Shown here: positions 1-5,811 of the stretch, in pieces | Position numbering within the stretch: position 1 is the first letter of the stretch | Layout: each line of letters starts with the position of its first letter | From: Palsa-504 sp003136255 | GTDB taxonomy: Bacteria; Actinomycetota; Actinomycetes; Streptosporangiales; Streptosporangiaceae | Length of the DNA stretch: 6,576 nucleotides | Assembly (NCBI GenBank): GCA_003136255.1 | Contig: PLDT01000202.1 | Coordinates: 1-6,576, forward strand | Direction of reading: 5' to 3' | The notes under the pieces: generated by a model | What the model was told of the DNA's origin: nothing | The model's input: the letters and a program-made list of their open reading frames with translations, nothing else | The model's database searches: none | Made by a program: the position numbers and the translations under genes

Positions 1-608
1 GTCAGCTCGGTGAGGGTGACTAGCTCGCCCCCGGATGTCTCGAGCCGGCGGAGCAGGATGCCGAGCCCGGCGTCCACGGCGACCTCGATGCGGTCATAGG
101 GCCGTTCGGCGGAACCGGATCCGAGCACATCACGACGCGGCGTGGCCGCGACCGCGATCGCGTCGCGGCCGACGACGGTCACCGGCCCCAGCACTTCCAG
201 GGTGAACCCGCCGAGCAGGCCGGACGGGCAGAACAACTCGGGCGGCGGCGGATAGGCGACGCCCACCTTGACCGGGAGCGGCGGAGGCCCGCCTACTTCC
301 GGCGGCCGCCACGACCAGCCCCGCTCGCCGTCGTTTCCCTCGGCGGCCTCTCCCTCGGCGCCCCGGCCGGGAACCGGGCACTCCAGGCGCCACCGGCCAC
401 CAGGACCGATCAGCAGCACTCCGCGCCTCAGGTAGCGGCCGTCGTCTTGCCTCTGCCCCGGCCAGGCGCGGTACCAGCGGGACCGGCTCCCGCGCAACGG
501 GCGCGGGAGCGGCTCCCGGCCGGTCTCGGAGCGCAACTCGGCCGACAGGGACAAGCGAGTCCAGTCGGCGCGGTAGAGCAACCCGATCAGTTCTGGCAGG
601 CCGGCCAT
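1..608 (-). CDS. LolA/MucB-like protein, paralogue A (5' part only; runs off the window)
   Basis: The frame is open from ATG at 608-606 to the window edge (202 codons plus two bases), so only the N-terminal part is present. It begins MAGLPELIGLLYRADWTRLS and later has LFCP (residues 125-128), then LLGGFTLEVLGPVTVVGRD, then VDAGLGILLRR and TLTELT at the edge. These blocks match the gene at 4245-2856 closely, so the two are paralogues. The pattern of strand, (V)DAxLGILLRRE, then a turn and another strand resembles the LolA/MucB (RseB) lipoprotein-binding fold; that is a fold-level inference, not a recognised orthologue. No signal peptide is visible, so the protein appears cytoplasmic or peripheral. 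Residues 32-124 are rich in Pro, Gly and Arg and show what paralogue B lacks at its assembly gap. Shine-Dalgarno support is weak (GGATGG six bases before ATG). Confidence is high that it is coding and low for function. Confidence 0.8.
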   Translation of the reverse strand, partial: MAGLPELIGLLYRADWTRLSLSAELRSETGREPLPRPLRGSRSRWYRAWPGQRQDDGRYLRRGVLLIGPGGRWRLECPVPGRGAEGEAAEGNDGERGWSWRPPEVGGPPPLPVKVGVAYPPPPELFCPSGLLGGFTLEVLGPVTVVGRDAIAVAATPRRDVLGSGSAERPYDRIEVAVDAGLGILLRRLETSGGELVTLTEL

Positions 609-844
609 GGCGGCACCATCCGACGCAAATCGACTGGGGGGCGGGAACGCCACCCCGTTTGGTCAAATTATGCCCTGCGCCGGCCTGGGACCCGCACGGC
701 TCGGGTGACGGCACTCGTCAGCGGGGCCGGAAACGGGTCCTGAGCGGCACGGATGTTCCCGCATGTCACCCACGGCGGCTGTTCCCCGAACTAGCCAGCC
801 GCGCCAAATCACAGGTTTCCGCAGGCGAGGGTATGTATGTGGGC
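518..844 (-). repeat. Long direct repeat, copy A: start region plus 236-bp leader of the LolA-like gene
   Basis: Aligned by eye with 4155-4483. The coding part (518-608) differs at 10 of 91 bases. The non-coding part upstream of the ATG (609-844) has about 8 substitutions and two one-base indels, most of them next to the start codon. From 653 to 844 I count only three substitutions and one indel. Similarity stops sharply after GTATGTATGTGGGC at 844. The indels, in a G run and a C run, break any shared reading frame, so this is not conserved protein. No terminal inverted repeats or target duplication were seen. It probably holds the promoter and a long 5' leader. A -10-like CATAAT on the minus strand lies at 672-667 (GATAAT in copy B) with no convincing -35. 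Confidence 0.9.
680..730 (-). promoter_or_regulatory. Possible structured leader RNA element, copy A
   Basis: CCGGCC at 680-685 can pair with GGCCGG at 725-730. Between them are two hairpins: ACCCG (690-694) with CGGGT (702-706), loop of seven; and GACG (707-710) with CGTC (716-719), loop near five. Together they form a compact three-way-junction-like fold about 75-125 bases upstream of the start codon. All 51 bases are identical in copy B at 4318-4368. Because there are no changes, compensatory pairing cannot be tested here, and GC-rich DNA forms such stems by chance. A regulatory role is inference. Confidence 0.3.
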
Positions 845-924
845 ACGATCCGGGCATCGCGTACTCCTGCGGGCCGGGGGCGAGACGGCTCGCCACTTCA
901 ATCAGGGCGCCGGTGCGGGGATAG

Positions 925-957
925 TCCGGCTGAGGCCGGAGGTGCGTTCCGGCCGGA
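925..957 (-). terminator. Possible hairpin terminator after the TPR gene
   Basis: Just downstream of the TPR stop codon on the minus strand are a TCCGGC/GCCGGA stem with a four-base loop (925-940) and a ten-base palindrome TCCGGCCGGA (948-957). Actinomycete terminators often lack a U tract, and none is present here. The placement fits a terminator but the structure is short. The rest of 845-969 shows no gene. Confidence 0.3.
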
Positions 958-969
958 CAGCGCCGCGAT

Positions 970-2118
970 CTAATCCGCTGCCGGGGACTTCTCAGACGTC
1001 ATATCGGCGGCCCGGTCCAGCAGCGGTTGGCAGCGAAGGTTACGGGCGATGTGGCAGGCTTCACCGACGATTGCCTCGGCGGCTTCGGTGTTGTGGGTGC
1101 GGGTGAGATGCTGCGCGTAGTCGAGCAGGCCGTGGGCCAGGTGGTAGGGGGTGCTCAGCTCGCGCAGGCCGCTAATCGCAGCGGCGAGGATTGTGGTGGC
1201 GGCTGGGTCGCTGTCGCTTGCGGCCAGGCGGGTACGGGCCAGATCGCGTTCGGCCCGCTGCATCGGGACTAGATGCCCGGGCTGGCAGGAGTCGAGCAGT
1301 GCCAGCAGCTCGCGGGCAGCGGCAGCATCATCCAGCTCATGGGCAGAGCGGGCGGCCAGCGGCCATGCCCAGCGTAGGAACTCGTGGCCGATCCCCAGGG
1401 CGTCCGCGTGAGCAAGCGCGCCGCGGGCATGTCGCAGCGCGTCATACGCTCGGCCGTGGGCGGCCGCGGTGAACGCCTCCACGAGGCTAACCTGGGCCTT
1501 ATCCTGGGGATCCTCGGTGGCGCGGAGGTCTCCCAATCCCGCAAGCATGGTCTCGGCGGTGGCGGTATCGCCGCGCAGCGCGGCGAGCCAGCCCCGATAG
1601 CAGGCGAGATCCTCGTCGCCGGCCAGGCCGTCGGCCTCGGCACTCTGGGTGAGTTCGGCCTCGGCGCCGTCCCAGTCACCAAGCATCACCAGCGCCTGGG
1701 CCAGGTTGGTGATCGCGACTATTAGTTGACCCCGAGCGCCAACCCGGCGCAGATGCGTGGCGGCGGCACGGGCGGCCTCGGCTGCGGCGGCCGGGTCGGT
1801 GACCGCCAGCGGGTCCGCCAGATCGGCCAGTGCTCGCCCCAGGGCGAGATTGTCGCCGGCCTGGGTGGCGAGGCGTGCCGCTTCGCGGAAGTATGAGGCC
1901 CCCTCGAAGCGGCGGCGACCGGCGAAGTTGAGGAAAATTCCGCGGGTCACGAATAGGCTGCCGAGCGTATTGGTGTCCACGTCCAGAGCCTGGCCGAGGG
2001 TCAGCCCTTCGGTCGAGAGCCGGTCCGCGTCGGGTGAGCCGGCGAACACCTCCAGCATTGCCAGTTGGTCCAAGGCGCGCACTGTGTCAGCGTCCGGCTC
2101 AGCGCGCAGCACCTCCAC
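970..2118 (-). pseudogene. TPR protein, probably the C-terminal remnant of a large regulator
   Basis: An open frame of 382 codons from GTG at 2118-2116 to TAG at 972-970. It is almost entirely helical and rich in Ala and Leu, in TPR-like pairs. Clear units include LGRALADLADPLAV with AAEAARAAATHLRRVG (about residues 93-128) and TNLAQALVMLGDWDGAEAEL (about 137-156); further helices run to the end. From memory, this composition and the ending RCQPLLDRAADM resemble the C-terminal TPR region of actinobacterial proteins that carry an AAA/STAND ATPase, sometimes with an adenylyl/guanylyl cyclase domain, further upstream. No ATPase or cyclase domain is present. An in-frame TAG lies about 45 bases upstream of the GTG, there is no Shine-Dalgarno, and the preceding toxin-like gene stops only 19 bases before. 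It therefore looks like a 5'-truncated gene, although a short free-standing TPR protein translated by coupling is possible. Coding character is certain; pseudogene status is inferred. Confidence 0.65.
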
Positions 2119-2137
2119 CGGGGAGAGCCAAACGTCG

Positions 2138-2405
2138 CTAACCGCCGAGCCACTGGATCTGGACTACCAGCACGAGATCATCAGGCGGATAAACCAGGAA
2201 CCTGACCAGGCCCCCGCCGCCCGGGCCGAAATGCAGTGAGCGCAGCGGCATAGAGGCGTCATCACGCTCGTCGCGGCGGCGCTGGTACTGCACCGGATCC
2301 GCGATCACGGCCGCGTCCAGGAATGCCGCCAGGGATACTCGCGCGGCCCGGGCGCAGGTCGGCGAACTCCTGCTGAGCCGGGCCATTCAGCTCCCACCGG
2401 TACAC
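2138..2405 (-). pseudogene. RelE/ParE-like toxin candidate with a one-base frameshift
   Basis: GTG at 2405-2403 begins MYRWELNGPAQQEFADLRP. The frame must then shift by one base in the G/C run near 2345-2352 to continue AARVSLAAFLDAAV, then SMPLRSLHFG and LVRFLVYPPDDLVLVVQIQW, ending in TAG at 2140-2138. Dropping one base gives a continuous 88-residue protein. A short N-terminal strand, a helix with LRPAARVSLAAFLD, and C-terminal strands (LRSLHFG, VRFLVY, LVLVVQIQW) follow the RelE/ParE layout. The start lies three bases after the stop of the preceding antitoxin-like gene, a typical toxin-antitoxin spacing. The frameshift could be real decay or an indel error in a GC run. Family assignment is by pattern only. 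Confidence 0.55.
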
Positions 2406-2408
2406 GCG

Positions 2409-2646
2409 TCAGACGCCGAACTGGGTCCGGATATCCTCCCGGCTCATCCGCTGTTCCGCAGGCGGCGGACCCTCATCTCGGTAGGCGTCGATGCGAGCGA
2501 GGAACTCCCGCTGCACTTGGGGTCACGCCAGGCGTCCGCCTCGAACCNNCGCCATCGGCGCAGGCGGCCAGCACGGCCCGGATCGCCGTCGGCGTCCAGG
2601 CCGGGCGAGGCAGGACCTCAGGTTGCCTGGCATGCGGCGCGGTCAT
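2409..2646 (-). pseudogene. Antitoxin-like small protein (DUF6247-like), broken by an assembly gap and a frameshift
   Basis: ATG at 2646-2644 follows a strong Shine-Dalgarno AGGGGAG (2659-2653, six-base spacer). The first part reads MTAPHARQPEVLPRPAWTPT, then AIRAVLAACADG, up to the NN at 2549-2548. Beyond the gap the reading resumes with RFEADAWRDPK; it then needs one extra base near 2516 to continue VQREFLARIDAYRDEG and MSREDIRTQFGV, stopping at TGA 2411-2409. The N-terminal TPTAIRAVL motif, the acidic helical middle and the MSRE(D/E)I..(Q/R)(F/Y)GV tail resemble small actinobacterial proteins of the DUF6247 type that often precede RelE-like genes. This is recognition from memory, not a search. 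By my recollection of the family, some 40-50 residues are missing at the gap. A role as antitoxin to the next gene is inferred from order and spacing. Confidence 0.55.
2548..2549. other. Assembly gap (NN) inside the antitoxin-like gene
   Basis: Two ambiguous bases separate an N-terminal antitoxin-like segment from its C-terminal segment, with interior sequence evidently missing. The NN is best read as a scaffold join of unknown length, not as two unread bases. Confidence 0.8.
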
Positions 2647-2855
2647 CAGCAGCTCCCCTGTGGGTCGCCGTTTCGCCCAGCGTAAGCGCGTCCACCGACA
2701 GACAGCAGCGACATAACGTTCCCGGCGCGCGAGTCTGCGGGTGAGATCGCCGTGATCTGCTTTCTCTGCACTCAGAGGTGGACCATGTCCTGCCCGCGGA
2801 CCCGGAGGCGCCCTCTCGCACCCGCAGCCACGTAATCAACGCGGCGTGCTCCTGT
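2647..2855. other. Intergenic region between the antitoxin-like gene and LolA-like gene B
   Basis: About 210 bp holding the Shine-Dalgarno at 2653-2659 for the gene at 2646. No clear promoter, terminator or coding sequence could be supported. On the minus strand, TTGATT follows soon after the stop codon of the LolA-like gene but has no matching -10. Confidence 0.5.
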
Positions 2856-4245
2856 CTAGCGATGGCTGCGGAGGTCGTCCAGGAAGCTCCGGGCGGCGGA
2901 GACGGCGTCGGCGGTGCGGCGGACGGTCTCGGTGGCGGTGCGGGCCACGGTGCCAGCCAGGCCGGGAATGGCCGCGGTGTAGTCGGTGAACGGGTTGCCG
3001 GTTTCCTCCACGACGCGGGTACCGGGCGGGATGTGCACCCGGAACTCGTCCGGGTCGCCGGGTTCGGTGCTGATGTCGTCAAGTTCCCACCAGGCGTAGG
3101 GCGCGTCGCCGATGTAAGCGATCAGCCGGAGCAGGCAGCCGGTCTCGGCGTCCACGATCGCGTCGGCGGGGAAGTAGGTCAGCGGTCCTGCCAGGAACCC
3201 GGTGCCGCCGCCGCGGGTCACCCGGAGCTGGCGGGCGCGGCGGCCGCGGTAGGTGATGTCCCGGGCACCGGACAGCCGGCAGCGGAGCAGCCAGCCCGTG
3301 TAGATCAGGTGTGCGGCCTGTGTCCCCAGCGGCGCGGCCGGGCCGGTCAGGATCCGGTCCGGGAAGACCCGCCAGTAGCGCTCGCCGTCGCAGGCGTTCA
3401 CCCGCAGGCCGCTCCGGTCAGCGCCGCGCAGGTAGTCGACGCGGTACCGGTCCGGGCCGCTGACGCGCAGCCGTGCGTCGGTTCGGGTCACGGTCTTCCC
3501 GCTGGGCGACGCCTCGATGAGGCTGCCGAAGCCGCCGAGGCCGGCTGCCCGGACGTCCTGCGCCATCCGCGCCGTCGTCACGGCTAGGTCGTGCCACTCG
3601 CGCACCGTGGCGCCCAGGTCGCGGGGTTCGCCGGTGCGGTAGAGCAGGTACAACAGATCGTCGGGCGGTGAGCCGTCTTCGGCGGCGAGCACGTCCGGGT
3701 CGGGTGACGGCATCGCCGCCTCGGCGTGGCCGGAGTCCGCGTCGCGGCCCGGGAAATGCGGCGCGTGCTTGATCAGGGCGCCGAGGCCGCCCGCGGCGAG
3801 GTCCATGACGTTCATCGCCTTCGACCCGTCCGGGCTGCTCAACGCCTCCCCCGGTGCTTCGCGGAAGTGGCTGCCCGGCGGCGCCGTGAAGCCGACCGGG
3901 TCGGCCGCCGCGGGCGGGTTCATCGTCACGTCCGTCAGCTCGGTGACGGCGAGCAGCTGGCCCCGGAACCTCTCCTCGCGGCGGAGCAGGATACCCAGCT
4001 CGGCGTCGACGGCGGCCTCGACGCGTTCGCGGAGCCGGTCGCCGGCGCGGGGCGTGGCCGCGATGGCTATCGCGGCGCGGCCGCAGGCGGTCACCGGCCC
4101 GAGTATCTCCAGGACGTAACCGTCGAGCAGGTCCTGCGGGCAGAAGAGCNNCGCGGCCGGACTCGAAGCGCACCTCGGCGGAGAGGGACAGGCGGGTCCA
4201 GTCGGCCCGGTGGAGCAACCCGATCACTTCTGGCAGGCCGGCCAT
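2856..4245 (-). CDS. LolA/MucB-like protein with two similar halves, paralogue B (interrupted by an assembly gap)
   Basis: ATG at 4245-4243 begins MAGLPEVIGLLHRADWTRLS and continues to FESGR. After the NN at 4151-4150 the reading resumes in another frame with LFCP and LLDGYVLEILGPVT, running to TAG at 2858-2856. Comparison with paralogue A implies about 93 residues are missing at the gap, so the true protein is probably near 550 residues. The first lobe ends with VDAELGILLRREERF and LLAVTELTDV. A linker rich in Pro and Asp follows, then a second lobe opening DLLYLLYRTGEPRDLGATVREW, which echoes the N-terminus. It contains GPDRYRVDYL, CDGERYWRVFPD, IYTGWLL, VDAETGCLLRLIAYIG and FRVHIPPGTRVVEE. 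The DGxRYW...(V)DxxTGxLLR pattern resembles LolA/MucB (RseB) proteins. No signal peptide or membrane segment is seen, which is unusual for that fold. The last 45 residues are helical. Ligand and role are unknown. Confidence 0.75.
4150..4151. other. Assembly gap (NN) inside LolA-like gene B
   Basis: Flanks align to residues 1-31 and from residue 125 on of paralogue A. About 280 bp is therefore absent here, and the reading frame changes across the NN. This is the best-supported of the three collapsed gaps because an intact paralogue lies in the same window. Confidence 0.85.
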
Positions 4246-4483
4246 GGTGGCACCATCCGGGGCAAGTCGGCTGGGGGGGCGGGAACGCCACCCCGTTTGG
4301 TCAAATTATCCCCTGTGCCGGCCTGGGACCCGCACGGCTCGGGTGACGGCACTCGTCAGCGGGGCCGGAAACGGGTCCTGAGCGGCACGGATGTTCCCCG
4401 CATGTTACCCACGGCGGCTGTTCCCCGAACTAGCCAGCCGCGCCAAATCACAGGTTTCCGCAGGCGAGGGTATGTATGTGGGC
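4155..4483 (-). repeat. Long direct repeat, copy B: start region plus leader of LolA-like gene B
   Basis: Second copy of the repeat at 518-844, in the same orientation and offset by 3637-3639 bases. The non-coding part (4246-4483) fills almost all the space between the toxin stop codon (4495) and the LolA-like start (4245). Homology ends 12 bases short of the toxin gene's stop. Compared with copy A it carries one extra G in the run near 4277 and one extra C near 4398. Confidence 0.9.
4318..4368 (-). promoter_or_regulatory. Possible structured leader RNA element, copy B
   Basis: Identical to 680-730: outer stem CCGGCC (4318-4323) with GGCCGG (4363-4368) around the ACCCG/CGGGT hairpin (4328-4344) and the GACG/CGTC hairpin (4345-4357). 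The same caution applies about chance pairing in GC-rich DNA. Confidence 0.3.
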
Positions 4484-4494
4484 TGATGCCAGGG

Positions 4495-4652
4495 CTATGG
4501 CAGGCGGGCGACGTGGTCGATCTGGATTGCCCGCTGTNNTCGGCGAGCTGGCTGACAGTGTCCCAGAGCGCAGCGACACCGGTGGGATCGTCGCGGAGGA
4601 AGCCGGCCGCCTGGTCTAGAGCCCGAATCTCCCAGTTGACCTGATGGCTCAC
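4495..4652 (-). CDS. RelE/ParE-family toxin, interior collapsed at an assembly gap
   Basis: GTG at 4652-4650 overlaps the antitoxin stop TGA (4651-4649) by four bases, GTGA, indicating translational coupling. The N-terminal 37 residues, MSHQVNWEIRALDQ then AAGFLRDDPTGVAALWDTV and SQLA, form the opening strand and two helices typical of RelE/ParE mRNA interferases or gyrase poisons. After the NN at 4539-4538, in another frame, the C-terminal strand RAIQIDHVARLP ends at TAG 4497-4495. The central part (usually DDPRP..., LRRLRVGRYRVLYEI-like) is absent, about 35 residues judged from the family's usual 85-90. The catalytic Arg/Lys/Tyr set cannot be assessed. The two ends fit one gene so well that the loss is probably an assembly artefact, not a deletion. 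The likely target is translating mRNA (RelE type) or gyrase (ParE type). Confidence 0.75.
4538..4539. other. Assembly gap (NN) inside the RelE/ParE-like toxin gene
   Basis: Separates the toxin N-terminus (ending QLA plus two bases) from its C-terminal strand and stop, which are in different frames. Read as a scaffold join with about 100 bp of toxin missing. Confidence 0.8.
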
Positions 4653-4894
4653 CGGGATGGCAGGCCTAGGCGGCGGCCCGCTTCCTCATGTGACACGTAG
4701 CGAATCTCCCCAGCCTCACGGCGGGCCAGGTACCTGGCCCGGGCAGCGTCGAACTCCTCGTTGACCTGCTGCTCTTGCATCGCCTGGCGCAACTGCCGGT
4801 ACTCCTCGATGGGCACCACCACCGCTACCACCTGGCCGCTATGACTGATCACGTCGTGGGTGTCACCGGCGGGCAGTTCGCTCATAAGGGTCAT
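4649..4894 (-). CDS. Phd/YefM-family antitoxin
   Basis: 81 residues from ATG (4894-4892); a second ATG three codons on (4885-4883) is an equally good start, since neither has a clear Shine-Dalgarno. The segment DVISHSGQVVAVVVPIEEYRQL (about residues 14-35, shown with its core VVAVVVPIEEYRQL) is the Phd/YefM signature strand and helix. The remainder, RYLARREAGEIRYVSHEE then LGLPSR, is the flexible C-terminal toxin-binding tail. The family normally has about 15-20 more residues before the signature (an EAR..L..L helix used in dimer and DNA contacts). Here only MTLMSELPAGDTH precedes it, so DNA binding may be altered, or a frameshift may hide part of the N-terminus. The pair would normally repress its own promoter. 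A TGACGTCA palindrome at 4918-4925 lies 24 bases upstream and is a possible operator, weakly supported. Confidence 0.75.
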   Translation of the reverse strand: MTLMSELPAGDTHDVISHSGQVVAVVVPIEEYRQLRQAMQEQQVNEEFDAARARYLARREAGEIRYVSHEEAGRRLGLPSR

Positions 4895-5211
4895 GGTAAC
4901 GAAGTGGGCCAACAGCCTGACGTCACAACACGACGGCGTTCCACGATCAAGGTGGAGGTGAAGGCTGAACCCGGCTGAACTGGGAGCCGGCGAGCGGATT
5001 CGGCCCCTGCCCGCCTGGCCCGTTTGGTGCGAGCAGCTGCGACACGGCTCTGACCTGGGGTTTGCGGCTGCTTCAGCTCGAACCAGGTCACTGTCCGCCC
5101 GCCACGCTGCGCCACCGCTACCGCTTCCCTCAGGCGCGCGGAGCGTCAGAGACCGTGGCATCACCACGCCGTGTCGAATCATCCCCCTGTGGGAAGTGAG
5201 TCAGGAGGCGA
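4895..5211. other. Gene-poor stretch upstream of the antitoxin
   Basis: No convincing coding sequence on either strand; the open frames here are rich in Arg, Ser and Pro and lack recognisable blocks. It holds a TGACGTCA palindrome (4918-4925) and a short tandem repeat GGCTGAACCC/GGCTGAACT around 4963-4981. The antitoxin promoter presumably lies here, but no -35/-10 pair stands out. Confidence 0.5.
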
Positions 5212-5511
5212 TCACCTGGATAACGGCCAATGAGGCAGACGGTATGGGCTACGGGCGCGTGCCCTTCGAGCGACGAAGCCATGGTCAACCACGATCGGTG
5301 GGCCGGGCGTGCCGGTCGCGGTCGCGATCGGCACCACGACGGGATCATCGGTGGTGATGTAGGCGGTCTTGCCATCCGGAGTGACCACAATCTCTCCAGG
5401 CGCCGGGCCAACCGGGATCGGCGGGCCTGGCGTGCCAGTCGCAGCCGCGATCGGTGTCACGGTATCCCCGCGGCCATTGGACACATACACAATCCGCGCC
5501 AGTCTCGACAC
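5212..5511 (-). pseudogene. Truncated YVTN beta-propeller protein fragment
   Basis: I prefer GTG at 5511-5509 as start because AGGAG lies five bases upstream (5521-5517); an in-frame ATG at 5535-5533 lacks such a site. The product is 99 residues. IVYVSN (7-12), VTPIAAATGTPGPPIPVG (18-35) and IVVTPDGKTAYITT (41-54) make one YVTN/YncE propeller repeat. VVPIATATGTPGPPIVV (59-75) starts a second, which breaks off into VARRARARS and stops at TGA 5214-5212. Complete propellers have five to seven blades, so this is a 3'-truncated remnant. There is no signal peptide although many YVTN proteins are secreted. It could also be a short expressed peptide, since its start and binding site are intact. Confidence 0.6.
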
Positions 5512-5723
5512 GTCATCTCCTGACGGCAGCCTCATCCGCTTCCGATTGTGTAGCCCTCCAGGGCAGGCCGGTCAACGGCGCTTCCTCCGGCCGCGTCGCC
5601 GAGGCGATGGCGCAAGCCCCACACTCACCGGCAGCAGTAGTCCGTAAACCTCACGCGGAAATGGGCCAACGCACGAGAACACCCTCGTAATGTGTAGCTG
5701 ACCGGGAATACCCCATTCCGCGC

Positions 5724-5752
5724 TTGCGCGGCGCCTCCGCCGGTGACATACT
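5724..5752 (+). promoter_or_regulatory. Possible promoter of the epimerase gene
   Basis: TTGCGC (5724-5729) and CATACT (5747-5752) are separated by 17 bases and resemble a vegetative actinomycete promoter. Transcription would begin near 5760 and give a leader of about 50 bases, AT-rich. The -35 overlaps the small palindrome at 5718-5731. Other AT-rich hexamers (TACAGT, TAGTAT at 5764-5774) could also serve as -10. Confidence 0.35.
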
Positions 5753-5797
5753 GCTCAATGACCTACAGTAGTATTATTTGTTTTCTTTTAAAGAGAT

Positions 5798-5803
5798 AGG
5801 AGA
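5798..5803 (+). promoter_or_regulatory. Ribosome binding site of the epimerase gene
   Basis: AGGAGA, eight bases before ATG at 5812. It fixes the start codon and is the cleanest Shine-Dalgarno in the window. Confidence 0.75.
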
Positions 5804-5811
5804 ATAGTTAT

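Larger units (their letters stand above)
5512..5811. other. Divergent intergenic region with an abrupt change in base composition
   Basis: Separates the minus-strand block from the plus-strand epimerase. From 5536 to about 5750 it is GC-rich with no gene seen. From about 5764 it turns AT-rich (for example TATTATTTGTTTTCTTTTAAAG). A CCGCGC/GCGCGG palindrome sits at 5718-5731. The promoters of both divergent transcripts should lie here. Confidence 0.6.

Noticed and set aside
680..730. tRNA or tRNA-like gene
   Set aside because: The nested hairpins total only 51 bases, with no acceptor stem, anticodon arm or TpsiC loop consensus.
518..844. Insertion sequence or attachment site behind the long repeat
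   Set aside because: No transposase or integrase, terminal inverted repeats or target duplications. The repeat continues into coding sequence of paralogous genes, which gene duplication explains better.
663..896. A minus-strand open frame sharing the peptide PHTYPRLRKPVIWRGW with a frame at 4356-4652
   Set aside because: The shared peptide is only the translation of the nucleotide repeat. A one-base indel changes the frame between copies, and in copy B the toxin's true C-terminus and stop occur in a different frame.
1757..2239. Plus-strand open frames opposite the TPR gene
   Set aside because: Ala/Arg/Ser-rich antisense frames with no domain-like blocks, while the minus strand shows clear TPR-like helices.
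2778..3587. Long plus-strand open frame antisense to LolA-like gene B
   Set aside because: Antisense shadow typical of GC-rich codon bias; no recognisable blocks and composition dominated by Gly, Ala, Val and Arg.
3418..4245. Continuous 275-codon frame from the LolA-like start through the NN
   Set aside because: After the gap it reads Arg/Pro-rich nonsense, while the paralogue-matching sequence continues in another frame.
4649..5182. Longer antitoxin start about 96 codons upstream
   Set aside because: The extra N-terminus is low-complexity and unlike any antitoxin; the family is about 80-90 residues.
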